Positions 1 through 8,093 are shown, numbered from the stretch's first letter. The stretch: 64,000 nucleotides of DNA from Castellaniella sp044508625 (GCA_044508625.1 JBIQHJ010000004.1:62001-126000), one strand, 5' to 3'. Notes: generated from the letters alone by a model not told the origin. A program made the numbers and translations.

Positions 1-125
1 GCCGCCTTGCCCTTGGGGGTGTCGGGCGCGACCACGTGGCTGAACTTGATGATGATGGGTTCCTGCGCGTGCGCGGAGATCGTGCAGGCGAGGGCGCACG
101 CGAGCAGGAATGAGGACGGCTTCAT
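1..125 (-). CDS. dctP: TRAP transporter solute receptor, DctP family (partial)
   Basis: Only the first 41 codons lie in the window; the gene runs off the left edge. The peptide has a short lysine-containing N-region, a hydrophobic stretch ending in a typical AHA|QE signal cleavage site, and then the IIIKFSHVVAPDTPKG segment that opens the mature form of many DctP-family receptors. Such proteins are periplasmic and deliver C4-dicarboxylates or similar acids to a DctQM membrane pair, which would lie outside the window. It is transcribed away from the histidine kinase gene at 653, the arrangement expected when the two-component system controls the transporter. The family call is firm; the substrate is inferred. 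Confidence 0.85.
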   Translation of the reverse strand, partial: MKPSSFLLACALACTISAHAQEPIIIKFSHVVAPDTPKGKA

Positions 126-266
126 GGGAATCCGGGGTTGGTGGTTCGCGCGGCCGGGTTCGCGCGGCCGCCGCGCGTGCGAGCCATTGTCGACAGGCCG
201 GCCGGGCGCTTCAACTGTGGAAAACCGCAGTCGGGACCGGATGAACCGCCGCGCCCTGCCGCCGGT

Positions 267-302
267 TGCCGGTCGCCAGCCACCTGCCGGTCGCCAGCCA
301 CC
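267..302. repeat. 18-bp tandem duplication
   Basis: Two back-to-back identical 18-bp units (267-284 and 285-302) of sequence TGCCGGTCGCCAGCCACC lie in the 527-bp stretch between dctP and the kinase gene. That stretch (126-652) contains no convincing gene. It is low-complexity, GC-rich and repeat-laden, then becomes AT-richer after about 490. Confidence 0.8.
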
Positions 303-430
303 AATCGCCGACCGCCGATCACTGATCGCTTCGCCGCGCCACCGCGCCACCGCTCCGCCGCGCCCCTGCACCTTGCCGCGCCATCGTGGCGCCTGGCGTC
401 GTGCCGCCCGTCGCCTGTCGCTTGTCGCCT

Positions 431-475
431 GACGTCGTGGCGCCTGACGTCGTGGCGCCTGGCGTCGTGCCGCCG
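431..475. repeat. 15-bp tandem repeat, three units
   Basis: Units at 431-445 and 446-460 are identical (GACGTCGTGGCGCCT). The unit at 461-475 is a diverged third copy, and a related pair appears near 382-409. The repeat sits about 180-220 bp upstream of the kinase start and could shift the spacing of regulatory sites if its copy number varies. No function is visible. Confidence 0.75.
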
Positions 476-507
476 CGCTGCTCGTCCCCAACGATTTTCC
501 TGCTACT

Positions 508-553
508 CTTGCTTTTCCGTACTTTGCGTTTTGTATCCGAAAAGATTTTCGGA
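508..553 (+). promoter_or_regulatory. Candidate promoter and 18-bp palindrome before the kinase gene
   Basis: A perfect 18-bp palindrome, TCCGAAAAGATTTTCGGA, occupies 536-553. It lies in the only AT-richer part of the dctP-kinase intergenic region, just after a possible -35/-10 pair (TTGCTT near 509, TGTATC near 532, about 17 bp apart). It is well placed to be an operator for the FixJ-type response regulator encoded at 2935, acting on either divergent gene. The palindrome is directly visible; the binding protein is a guess. Confidence 0.5.
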
Positions 554-652
554 CGACTTGGCATGGCCTGGGAGGTCGATGATTCGACGCGATTCTCGGA
601 TTCCGGCGGCCGCGGGGCGGCGGCGCGGCGAGGCGCGGGGGCGCGGCCCGGC

Positions 653-2752
653 ATGAGCGCCCCGCCGCCCCAGGCCCCGGCAGGCCGGCGCCGCGTGCTG
701 CAATGGCTGGTGCCGGTGCTGTTCGTGCTCCTGATCCTGGCGCTGCTGCTGTGGCTGCCCCGCCAGGCGCGGCAGATGGAGGCCGACGAACGCCAGGCGC
801 AACTGATCGCCGACACCCTGTGGGTCGAGCAGACGATCCGTTTCCAGCTCGGCCGCAACGAGGACCACCTGCGGCTGATGGCCAACGAGATCGCCGCCGG
901 CAGCCTGTTCGGCCAGCGCCTGCGGGCGCGCATGGACTTCCTCGGGCGCAGCCATCCCGAGCTCGTCCGCATCGTCTGGCTCGATGGCGAAGGCGCGCGG
1001 GTGGCGTCCAGCGACGAGGGCCGGTCCGCGCCGGACGAGCTCTCGGCGCCGTCGCGCCTGGGGCTCGAGCGCGCCCGCGAGACCCGCACGCCGCAATACA
1101 GCCAGCCCGCGCCTCCGCCGGGCCTCGAGTCGCCCATCCTGATGGACTATCACATCCCGCTGTATGCCGGCGACCGATACCTGGGCGCCGTGATCGCCAC
1201 CTATTCGGTGGACGGCATCCTCGAGCAGATGGTCCCGTGGTGGTTCGCCCAGGACAACGAGATCATGCTGGTCGACCGGCACGAGCACGTGCTCGGCGCG
1301 CGCGCGGCGGGCGGGCCGGGAAAGGGCGTGTACACGCACTCGCGCGACCTGCACCTGCCGTATGCCGACATCGCGCTGCGCATCGACAGCGTCAGGGGCG
1401 CCCCGCAGTTCCTGCCCAGCCTGCTGGTCGGCTCCGTGATCGCCCTGTCGCTCGGCCTGCTCTGGAGCCTCGCGGCGCTGTGGCGCGACATCAGTCGCCG
1501 GGTGGCCGCCGAGGGCGCGCTGCGCGAGCAGGTCGCCTTCCGGATGGCGATGGAGGATTCCCTGGTGACCGGCTTGCGCGCCTACGACCTGGAAGGCCGG
1601 GTCACTTACGTCAATCCCGCGTTCTGCCGCATGGTCGGCATGCCGGCCGAGGAGCTGATCGGGCGCTCGGCGCCGATGCCGTACTGGGCGCCGGAGGTGA
1701 TGGACGAGTATCAGATGCGCTTCACGCAGCGCATGGCCGGGACGGTGAATTCGAAGGGCTTCGAGACGATTTTCCGGCGCAGCGACGATACGCGCTTTCC
1801 GGTGCTCATCTACGAGTCGCCGCTGGTGGACGAGAGCGGCAGGCAGACGGGCTGGATGGGATCCATCCTCGACATCTCCGACCGCAAGCGTTTCGAGGAA
1901 CTGAACCGGCGCCAGCAGGAAAAGCTCCAGGCCAGCGCGCGGCTGGCCACCATGGGCGAAATCGCGTCCACCCTCGCCCATGAACTGAACCAGCCGCTGG
2001 CGGCGATCTCGAGCTACACCACCGGCGCCTTCAACATGCTCGACGACGCGCAGGCGCGGGCGGGCGGGCTCGACACCGGTCCGATCAGGAACGCACTGGA
2101 AAAGGCCAATGCCCAGATCCAGCGGGCGGGCCACATCATCCGCAGCGTGCATACCTTCGTGAAGCGGCGCGAGCCCAACCGCGAGAGGGTCGACCTGGCC
2201 GCCCTCGTCGAGGGCGCGATCCAGCTCGCCGAACTGCAGGCCAGCCAGCATTTCGTCACGATCCAGACCGAGATCGAGCCCGGCCTGCCGCCGGTGCTGG
2301 CCGATCCCGTGATGCTCGAGCAGGTGCTGCTCAACCTCACGCGCAACGCCATCGAGGCCATGCGGGACGTCGAGCCGGCGCGGCGCGTGCTGCGCATCGC
2401 CGCGGGGGTGGATCCGCTCGCCGGCGGCGTGGCCGTCAGCGTGGCGGACCGCGGCCACGGCATTTCCCGCGAGGTCGGCGAACGGCTGTTCTCGCCCTTC
2501 TTTTCGACCAAGTCCGACGGCATGGGCATGGGGCTCAAGATCTGCCGCTCGACCATCGAATTCCACGGGGGCACGCTGAGCCACCACGACAACCCGGGCG
2601 GCGGCACTGTCTTCCGGTTTTCGCTGCCCGTGCTGGACCCGGCCGTGGCCCCGGCCCGGACTCAGGCCGAGGGCCGGGGCCCCGGCCAGCAGGATCAGGG
2701 GCAGCAGGGCCAGGGGCAGCGGGGCCAGGGGCGGGCCCAAGGCCGGAAGTAG
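653..2752 (+). CDS. DctS/DctB-type sensor histidine kinase
   Basis: A 699-residue membrane sensor kinase. A transmembrane helix lies at about residues 14-36 and a second at about 252-275; the roughly 215-residue loop between them is the probable periplasmic ligand-sensing (Cache-like) domain. A PAS domain follows (about 290-405), then a HisKA H-box LAHELNQPLAAI with phospho-acceptor His443, and an HATPase domain with N-box NLTRNAIEAM and G-box GMGMGLKICRS. The last 25 residues are a Gln/Gly-rich tail. The start at 653 is preferred because the first transmembrane helix follows directly; an in-frame ATG at 563 would add 30 low-complexity residues. With the response regulator at 2935 and divergent dctP it resembles DctS-DctR systems for C4-dicarboxylates. 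The ligand is inferred. Confidence 0.9.
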   Translation: MSAPPPQAPAGRRRVLQWLVPVLFVLLILALLLWLPRQARQMEADERQAQLIADTLWVEQTIRFQLGRNEDHLRLMANEIAAGSLFGQRLRARMDFLGRSHPELVRIVWLDGEGARVASSDEGRSAPDELSAPSRLGLERARETRTPQYSQPAPPPGLESPILMDYHIPLYAGDRYLGAVIATYSVDGILEQMVPWWFAQDNEIMLVDRHEHVLGARAAGGPGKGVYTHSRDLHLPYADIALRIDSVRGAPQFLPSLLVGSVIALSLGLLWSLAALWRDISRRVAAEGALREQVAFRMAMEDSLVTGLRAYDLEGRVTYVNPAFCRMVGMPAEELIGRSAPMPYWAPEVMDEYQMRFTQRMAGTVNSKGFETIFRRSDDTRFPVLIYESPLVDESGRQTGWMGSILDISDRKRFEELNRRQQEKLQASARLATMGEIASTLAHELNQPLAAISSYTTGAFNMLDDAQARAGGLDTGPIRNALEKANAQIQRAGHIIRSVHTFVKRREPNRERVDLAALVEGAIQLAELQASQHFVTIQTEIEPGLPPVLADPVMLEQVLLNLTRNAIEAMRDVEPARRVLRIAAGVDPLAGGVAVSVADRGHGISREVGERLFSPFFSTKSDGMGMGLKICRSTIEFHGGTLSHHDNPGGGTVFRFSLPVLDPAVAPARTQAEGRGPGQQDQGQQGQGQRGQGRAQGRK

Positions 2753-2843
2753 GGGTTGACCAGGGCCAGGACCGGGTTCGCCCCTCCCCTTCGTGCGGGC
2801 GATGTGGCACGATCCCCCCTCGACGGTGGAAAATAGCCCTGCC

Positions 2844-2860
2844 GGCGGGCGGCGCCCGCC
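2844..2860 (+). other. GC hairpin between kinase and regulator genes
   Basis: A perfect 7-bp stem, GGCGGGC/GCCCGCC with a 3-base loop, lies in the 182-bp gap between the kinase stop and the regulator start. There is no T-run, so it is more likely an mRNA-stability or attenuation structure than a full terminator. Confidence 0.4.
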
Positions 2861-2934
2861 GCGCACATGATATTGACGATCCGCGCGCCGCGGCGACCCC
2901 ATCGGCGCCCGGCCGCCCGACCGAGGGAGACCGC

Positions 2935-3525
2935 ATGCTGCACATCGTCGATGACGAGGAGGTCATCCGGGATTCGCTGACCTGGCTGGCCCATTCCCGC
3001 AAGATCCCCGCGCTGGGCTACGGCAGCGCCCGCGCCTTCCTGGACGCGCTGGAGGCGAGCGAGGCCTTCGACCCCGCGGGCGAATGCCTGTTGCTGGACG
3101 TGCGCATGCCCGACATGAGCGGCACGCTGCTGTTCGACACCCTGGCCGCGCGCGGGCTCACGCAGCGCATGCCGGTGATCTTCCTGACCGGCCATGGCGA
3201 CGTGCCCATGGCGGTCGACAGCCTCAAGCGCGGCGCCTTCGATTTCTTCGAAAAGCCGTTCAACGACAACAAGCTGATGGACCGCGTCCAGGAGGCCCTG
3301 CTCGCCTCCTGCCAGGCGGGCGACCAGGCCCGCGTGCGCGAGCGCCTGGCCACGCTCTCGGCGCGCGAGCGCGAGGTGATGGACCTGATCCTCGAAGGCA
3401 AGATGAACAAGGTGATCGCCGACAGGATGGGCATCAGCATGCGCACCGTGGAGGTGCACCGCGCGCACGTCTTCAGCAAGATGCAGGTGAGGACGGCCGT
3501 CGAGCTCGCGCGCCTGCTCAAGTAG
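2935..3525 (+). CDS. FixJ/DctR-type response regulator (REC-LuxR HTH)
   Basis: A 196-residue response regulator. The receiver domain covers residues 1-120, with acidic residues VDDEE at the N-terminus, phospho-acceptor Asp55 in LLLDVRMPD, the Thr in FLTGHGD and Lys106 in FFEKPF. A LuxR-type helix-turn-helix fills about 130-190 (LSAREREVMDLI ... GISMRTVEVHRAHVFSK). A GAGGGAGA ribosome-binding site precedes the ATG. Length and layout match FixJ and Rhodobacter DctR. The kinase encoded just upstream is its obvious partner, and the divergent TRAP receptor gene is the likely target. Strong family call; target inferred. Confidence 0.92.
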   Translation: MLHIVDDEEVIRDSLTWLAHSRKIPALGYGSARAFLDALEASEAFDPAGECLLLDVRMPDMSGTLLFDTLAARGLTQRMPVIFLTGHGDVPMAVDSLKRGAFDFFEKPFNDNKLMDRVQEALLASCQAGDQARVRERLATLSAREREVMDLILEGKMNKVIADRMGISMRTVEVHRAHVFSKMQVRTAVELARLLK

Positions 3526-3538
3526 GCGGCGCCACCGT

Positions 3539-3859
3539 TCAGAGATTGCGCAGCAGGACGTAGGCCGTGGTCCCCGCGACGATGCTCAGCAGGGTCTGGC
3601 GGGTGCGCCATTGCAGCGCCGCCACGATCGCCACCGCGAGCAGCTCCTGCCAGACGCCGGCGGGATTGTCGCGCGCCGAGCCGGCCATGGCGTGGACCAG
3701 CAGCAGGACCATGATGGACAGGGGCAGGGTGTCGCCGAGCTTGCGCACCAGCGAATGCCGGCGCAGCCAGCGCCCGGCCACGAAAGGCAGCGCCCGCAGG
3801 GCCACCGTCACCGCGGCCATCGCCGCGATCGCGGCCAGGATGTAGTCCGCATCGATCAT
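3539..3859 (-). CDS. azlD: AzlD family branched-chain amino acid exporter, small subunit
   Basis: A 106-residue membrane protein with about four hydrophobic helices and the AzlD-type segments LPFVAGRWLRR and LPLSIMVLLLVHAM. AzlD pairs with AzlC to export branched-chain amino acids or analogues. Its ATG overlaps the azlC stop codon (ATGA arrangement), so the two are translationally coupled. The start used here fits the family length; an upstream extension would only read antisense through azlC. It converges with the response regulator gene, with stop codons 13 bp apart. Confidence 0.88.
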   Translation of the reverse strand: MIDADYILAAIAAMAAVTVALRALPFVAGRWLRRHSLVRKLGDTLPLSIMVLLLVHAMAGSARDNPAGVWQELLAVAIVAALQWRTRQTLLSIVAGTTAYVLLRNL

Positions 3860-4548
3860 GAGGCCTCCCTGCGGCCGTCCTTGGCCGGGTCCGGCCGCAG
3901 GGCGCAGGCCAGCAGGCTGAGCGCGATGGCCAGGGCCAGGGCCTGGCCGGGAGCGACCGTGTAGCCGATGGCGTAGGCGGCCAGCGCCAGCCAGATCGGC
4001 ACGGCGTCCGCGCGGGCCCGCCACTGCTCGACCGCGAGCACCGCGAACAGCGAGGCCAGCACGAAATCCAGTCCGGCGAGCGTGATCTGCGCCCGGGCGC
4101 CGGCCAGGGCGCCCAGCGTGGTGCCCAGCACCCACCAGCCCTGGTTCAGCGCGGTGACCAGGGCCATGTGCCGGGCGCTCGCCTCGGGGGGCAGGGCGGT
4201 CAGCACGGAATAGGTCTCGTCCGTGAGGCCGAATACCGCGTACCAGCGCTGCCAGCGCCGGGCCGGCATGCTGTTGAGCAGGGACAGGCCATAGAAGGCG
4301 TGGCGCAGGTTCAGCACGAAGGTGGCGAGCGCGATCGCGCCGATCGAGGCGCCGGAGGCCAGCATCGGGATCATCATGAACTGCGCGGCGCCGGCGTAGA
4401 CCAGCAGGCTGGACAGGATGGCCAGCCAGGCGGCGCCGCCCGCCTGCACGAACAGGAAGCCGAACACGGCCCCCAGGGGGATGTAGCCCATCGCCACCGG
4501 CGCCGTCAGGCTGGCAATGGAATGGCGGGCGCGGGTGGGTCGGGGCAT
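3856..4548 (-). CDS. azlC: AzlC family branched-chain amino acid exporter, large subunit
   Basis: A 230-residue inner-membrane protein with AzlC hallmarks: YIPLGAVFGFLFVQAG near the N-terminus, LLVYAGAAQF, and NLRHAFYGLSLL followed by GLTDETYSV. About six to seven hydrophobic segments are visible. It forms a two-gene unit with azlD, which it overlaps by 4 bp. The family exports branched-chain amino acids or azaleucine; the actual substrate cannot be read from the sequence. The following heme-protein gene (4585) is on the same strand, upstream in the direction of transcription, and could be co-transcribed. Confidence 0.9.
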   Translation of the reverse strand: MPRPTRARHSIASLTAPVAMGYIPLGAVFGFLFVQAGGAAWLAILSSLLVYAGAAQFMMIPMLASGASIGAIALATFVLNLRHAFYGLSLLNSMPARRWQRWYAVFGLTDETYSVLTALPPEASARHMALVTALNQGWWVLGTTLGALAGARAQITLAGLDFVLASLFAVLAVEQWRARADAVPIWLALAAYAIGYTVAPGQALALAIALSLLACALRPDPAKDGRREAS

Positions 4549-4584
4549 GGAAGGCTCAGCGCCCCGTACAGGACGGCGCGCGCA

Positions 4585-4812
4585 TCATTTCCAGTATCCG
4601 TTGGCCGCCGCGATGGTCTGGAAATTCGTGGCGACGACTTGGGACGAGGCGATCAGGGCGTTGGCGTCCTCGCCGTACACGGGGCGCAGCTTGTCGCGGA
4701 CCTCGGCGGACGGCTGGGTGTATTTGACGCCCATGCGCGCGAGCTTGATCGCCAGTTCGAAACCCTCCTGGGGCGTGGCGGTGATGAGAGTGGTGAGCCA
4801 GGTATCGGCCAT
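4585..4812 (-). CDS. Hexameric tyrosine-coordinated heme protein (HTHP)
   Basis: A 75-residue protein matching the whole length of the HTHP family described from a marine Roseobacter-group bacterium (Silicibacter/Ruegeria pomeroyi). It has an N-terminal TWLTTLITATPQEGFELA segment, a central KLRPVYGEDANALIAS segment carrying the probable heme-ligand Tyr46, and a C-terminal VVATNFQTIAAANGYWK. Characterised HTHP forms a ring of six monomers, each holding one heme through tyrosine, with peroxidase and weak catalase activity. There is no signal peptide, so the protein is probably cytoplasmic. The start at 4812 is chosen because it gives exactly the family length. The physiological role is unknown. 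Confidence 0.88.
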   Translation of the reverse strand: MADTWLTTLITATPQEGFELAIKLARMGVKYTQPSAEVRDKLRPVYGEDANALIASSQVVATNFQTIAAANGYWK

Positions 4813-4872
4813 GTGGGTGTCCTCCGGTTTGGGTTGGACCCGGTAGCATGGCATGGAAGCCGCCCCGCCGGG

Positions 4873-4898
4873 AAATAAAACCACGTCGCGGACGTGGT
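4873..4898 (-). terminator. Intrinsic terminator after the first EamA gene
   Basis: On the minus strand an 8-bp perfect stem (arms 4891-4898 and 4880-4887, loop 4888-4890) is followed at once by TTTTATTT (4873-4880). It lies 11-37 bp past the EamA stop codon and separates that gene from the heme-protein gene. Confidence 0.8.
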
Positions 4899-4909
4899 CT
4901 TGCGCCATT

Positions 4910-5851
4910 TCAGCGTTTCCTGGAGTAGGCCAGGGCCACGATGCAGCCCAGCACGATGGCGCCCCCGACGAGCTGGCGGCCGTTGAACACCTGGTCCAGG
5001 ATCAGCCAGCCCATGATGAGGCTGGCGACCGGCTCGATGTTCATCACCGGCGCGTTGCGCGCCATGTCGAGCCGGGGAATCGAGATGAACAGCAGCGAGA
5101 ACGCCGTGGCGTACAGCAGCGACAGGGCCGCCAGCGCCAGCCAGCCGGTGGCGGTGGCGGGCGTGTCCATGCCGCCGGGCACGATGCCCGCGAGGCCCGC
5201 TGCGATCATGCCGCAGAACACGATCAGGATGGTGTAGAGGCTGCGCACCGCCCCGGCCAGCGTCGAGAGGCGGTGTTCGGTGATCCATACCCCGATCGCA
5301 AAGAAACCCGCGCCGCCGAAGGCGAACAGGATCCCCGGGACCCAGTCCGGCCCCATGTCCATGTCCGAGCCCAGCCACGCGGGCAGGTCCAGCACCAGCA
5401 CCAGCCCGACCAGGATGATGCCCATCAGCAGGCTCGCGCGGCGGGTGGGCGGCCCGCCGCCCAGGGCCCAGGTCAGCAGGGCCAGCAGGATCGGGAACAG
5501 ATTGCCGATCAGCAGCGCGAGGGCCACGGGAATGCGGGCGACGGCCGAATACAGGCACAGGCTTTGCAGGGCGATCAGCAGGCCCAGGACCACTTGCCAG
5601 CGGCCCAGTCCGGCGGGCAGGCGCAGCGGGCGCCCCTGCCAGAAGACGATGGCCACCAGGGTCAGCAGGCTCAATCCCGAACGGCACATGATCGCCAGCA
5701 GCAGGCCGGTCCGGTCGTCGAAGGCGATGCGCGCGGCGATGTGGTTGGTGGCGAAGGTGCAGCCGATGAACAGCAGCAGCCCCACCGCCAGGTGGCGCGG
5801 CAAGTGGACGGGGCGGGCGGATTCGGGCATGCGAGGGGTCGACGGCGGCAA
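4910..5851 (-). CDS. EamA/DMT-family transporter (copy A)
   Basis: A 313-residue drug/metabolite-transporter protein with about ten hydrophobic helices arranged as two EamA repeats; the C-terminal half contains the PVMNIEPVASLIMGW segment typical of the second repeat. Members export amino acids, nucleotide-like metabolites or drugs. By eye it is about three-quarters identical to the protein of the gene at 7176-8093, and the last 18 residues (GGAIVLGC...SRKR) are the same. An internal Met at residue 8 (5830) is an alternative start. It ends in a clear intrinsic terminator and diverges from the GGDEF gene at 5930. Confidence 0.9.
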   Translation of the reverse strand: MPPSTPRMPESARPVHLPRHLAVGLLLFIGCTFATNHIAARIAFDDRTGLLLAIMCRSGLSLLTLVAIVFWQGRPLRLPAGLGRWQVVLGLLIALQSLCLYSAVARIPVALALLIGNLFPILLALLTWALGGGPPTRRASLLMGIILVGLVLVLDLPAWLGSDMDMGPDWVPGILFAFGGAGFFAIGVWITEHRLSTLAGAVRSLYTILIVFCGMIAAGLAGIVPGGMDTPATATGWLALAALSLLYATAFSLLFISIPRLDMARNAPVMNIEPVASLIMGWLILDQVFNGRQLVGGAIVLGCIVALAYSRKR

Positions 5852-5929
5852 AAGAGCGCAGTGTATCAGTTGGGCGCCCCCCGGCGCCTTTCAGCTATAT
5901 TGTGGACATGTTTTCCGGGACGCAGCCGC

Positions 5930-7135
5930 ATGCGGAACTTTGATGCCCCCACCCTGGTCGTCGTCGACGCCTACATCCTGGCCCTGCTCGGCATCCTGCT
6001 GCTGGTCTCGGCGTTCCAGGGGCAGCGAGAAAAATCACTCCTCTTCACGGCGGTCGGCGCGCTGCTGAGCGCGCTGGGCCTGATCATGAGCCTGTTGCGC
6101 AGCGACCCGGCCCTGGCCGGGTTCGTGGTGGTCGTCAGCAACATGATATTGATCTTTGCCCATGCCATGGTCTGGGCCGCCTTCCGCGCCTTCTCCAGGG
6201 ACCGCCAGCGGCCCGGCTGGATGCTGGCGGGCAGCCTGGGCTGGCTCGCGCTGTCCCTGCTGTGGCCGCTGTTCGGTGAATCCCCGCCGCTGCGCATCGC
6301 GGTGTATTCCCTCGTGTGCGACGCCTACCTGGGGCTCGCCCTGTGGGAGGCGTGGCGGCTGCGCAGGCAGGGCGCGTTCGGCGTGCTGCCGGCCATCATC
6401 GTGCTCGCCTCGCAGATGGCGTTCAACGTCTATCGCCTCCTGTCGGATCACGTGCTGCCCATCGTGGGCCCCGACCAGGCGGGCTTTGCCCTGATGATGT
6501 TCGAGAGCATCCTGTTCGCGGTCAGCCTGTCGTTCGTGATCCTCATGATGGTGCGCGAGCGCGCCGAGCGGCAGTACCGGCATGCGGCGCTGCACGACGA
6601 CCTGACGGGCCTGCCCAATCGGCGCGCGTTCTTTGCCCAGGCCGCGCGGGCGCTGGCCCGTGCGCGCGCCCAGCGGCGCGGCGCCGTCCTGCTCATGTGC
6701 GATCTGGACTGGTTCAAGCGCATCAACGACGAATGCGGCCACGTGGCGGGCGACCGGGTGCTGGTGACGTTCGGCGACGTGCTGCGGGAATCCGTCAGGC
6801 ACGGCGACCTGTGCGCCCGGATCGGCGGCGAGGAGTTCGTGGTCCTGGCGGCCGGCATGGACCTGGACCAGGGGCGGGTGCTGGGCGACCGCATCCGCCG
6901 CCGCCTGGGCGAACAGTCCACCGAGTTCCTGGGGCGCCTGAGCGTCAGCATCGGCATCGCCTCGGCCGAGCGGGCCGGCTACGACCTCGACCGCCTGCTG
7001 ACCCGTGCCGACGAGGCCCTGTACGGCGCCAAGGCCGCCGGACGCGACTGCGTCATGGCCTGGGCCGGGCCCGCCGCCGTCCGCGCCCCGTCGCTATCCC
7101 CCGTGGCCGGGAGCCGCGGCGGGAGTCTCGTTTGA
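5930..7135 (+). CDS. Membrane-bound diguanylate cyclase (GGDEF)
   Basis: A 401-residue protein. Six to seven hydrophobic helices fill residues 8-215 as an unclassified membrane sensor, followed by a GGDEF domain beginning at HDDLTGLPNRRAFF. The signature is GGEEF (299-303), an active variant, and RHGD stands exactly five residues before it, giving an intact RxxD inhibitory site. The protein should therefore make cyclic di-GMP under product feedback. The gene sits alone on the plus strand between two paralogous EamA genes on the minus strand. The C-terminal PVAGSRGGSLV is encoded by a short repeat found again near 20569. Confidence 0.9.
   Translation: MRNFDAPTLVVVDAYILALLGILLLVSAFQGQREKSLLFTAVGALLSALGLIMSLLRSDPALAGFVVVVSNMILIFAHAMVWAAFRAFSRDRQRPGWMLAGSLGWLALSLLWPLFGESPPLRIAVYSLVCDAYLGLALWEAWRLRRQGAFGVLPAIIVLASQMAFNVYRLLSDHVLPIVGPDQAGFALMMFESILFAVSLSFVILMMVRERAERQYRHAALHDDLTGLPNRRAFFAQAARALARARAQRRGAVLLMCDLDWFKRINDECGHVAGDRVLVTFGDVLRESVRHGDLCARIGGEEFVVLAAGMDLDQGRVLGDRIRRRLGEQSTEFLGRLSVSIGIASAERAGYDLDRLLTRADEALYGAKAAGRDCVMAWAGPAAVRAPSLSPVAGSRGGSLV
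7097..7132. repeat. Dispersed ~35-bp repeat, copy 1
   Basis: The segment around GGAGCCGCGGCGGGAGTCT at the 3' end of the GGDEF gene recurs at 20569-20604 inside the 3' end of ung (read on its opposite strand), with about 32 of 35 positions matching. Both copies lie at gene ends, as small intergenic repeats that have invaded stop-codon regions often do. Confidence 0.65.
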
Positions 7136-7175
7136 AGCCCAGCGTCCGCCGCGGCGAGAGGACATCCCTGCGGGC

Positions 7176-8093
7176 TCAGCGCTTGCGCGAATAGGCCAGG
7201 GCGACGATGCAGCCGAGCACGATCGCGCCGCCCAGCAACTGCCGCCCGTTGAGGGTCTGGTCCAGGATCAGCCATCCCAGTACCAGGCTGGCCACGGGCT
7301 CGATATTCATGACCGGCGAGTTGCGCGCCATGTCCAGCCTCGGTATGGAAATGAAGAGCACCGAAAAGGTCGCGGCATACAGCACCGACAGGGTGGCCAG
7401 GGCGATCCAGCCGACGGGGCTGGCCGGGGGGTGCAGGCCTCCCGGCACGATGCCGGCCGCCCCGGCGGCCAGCATGCTGCAAAAAACGATGGCGATGGTG
7501 TACATGCCGCGCACCGGCCCCGCCAGGGTCGAGAGCCTGTGATCGGTGATCCACAGGGCGATCGCGAAGAACCCCGCGCTCCCCAGCGCGAACAGGATGC
7601 CGGGCGCCCATTCCGGACCCATGTCCGCGCCGGATCCCAGTACGGTCGCCAGATCCAGCACCAGCACCAATCCGGCCAGGATGGCGGCCATCAGGAGGCT
7701 CGCCCGCCGCGTGGGCGGATCGCCGCCCAGCGCCCAGCTCAAGAGTGCCAGCAGGATGGGAAACAGGCTGGCGATCAGCAAGGCGAGCGCCACCGGAATG
7801 CGGGCGACGGCCGAATAGAGGCACAGGCTCTGGAGTGCGATCAGCAGCCCCACCGCCGCTTGCCAGCGTCCCCGGCCGGCGGGCAGGCGCACCGGATGCT
7901 GTTGCCAGAGGACGATGCCGAACAGGGCCAGCCCGCTCAAGCCGGAACGGCACATGATGGCCAGGAGCACGCCCGCCTCGTCGTCGAAGGCGATGCGCGC
8001 CGCGATGTGGTTCAGGGCGGATGCGGTGCCTACGAACAGCAGGATGCCGATCGCCAGGTGGCGGGGCAGGGCCGGCGGAGCGGATGTCGACAT
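7176..8093 (-). CDS. EamA/DMT-family transporter (copy B)
   Basis: A 305-residue ten-helix EamA transporter and paralogue of the gene at 4910-5851. The two align without large gaps (NHIAARIAFDD, CRSGLS, LIALQSLCLYSAVARIPVA and the C-terminal SRKR end are shared), pointing to a duplication whose copies now flank the cyclase gene. Substrate unknown; the family exports small metabolites. The gap to the LysR gene is 28 bp on the same strand, so the two could be co-transcribed, with the regulator controlling the exporter as well as the divergent operon. Confidence 0.9.
   Translation of the reverse strand: MSTSAPPALPRHLAIGILLFVGTASALNHIAARIAFDDEAGVLLAIMCRSGLSGLALFGIVLWQQHPVRLPAGRGRWQAAVGLLIALQSLCLYSAVARIPVALALLIASLFPILLALLSWALGGDPPTRRASLLMAAILAGLVLVLDLATVLGSGADMGPEWAPGILFALGSAGFFAIALWITDHRLSTLAGPVRGMYTIAIVFCSMLAAGAAGIVPGGLHPPASPVGWIALATLSVLYAATFSVLFISIPRLDMARNSPVMNIEPVASLVLGWLILDQTLNGRQLLGGAIVLGCIVALAYSRKR

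Noticed and set aside
267..475. CRISPR array
   Set aside because: The repeats are directly abutting, 15-18 bp long and without spacers.
503..2902. 799-codon open frame antisense to the sensor kinase gene
   Set aside because: It mirrors the kinase gene in GC-rich DNA; its translation is Arg/His/Gln-rich with no domain, and the sense frame has every kinase motif.
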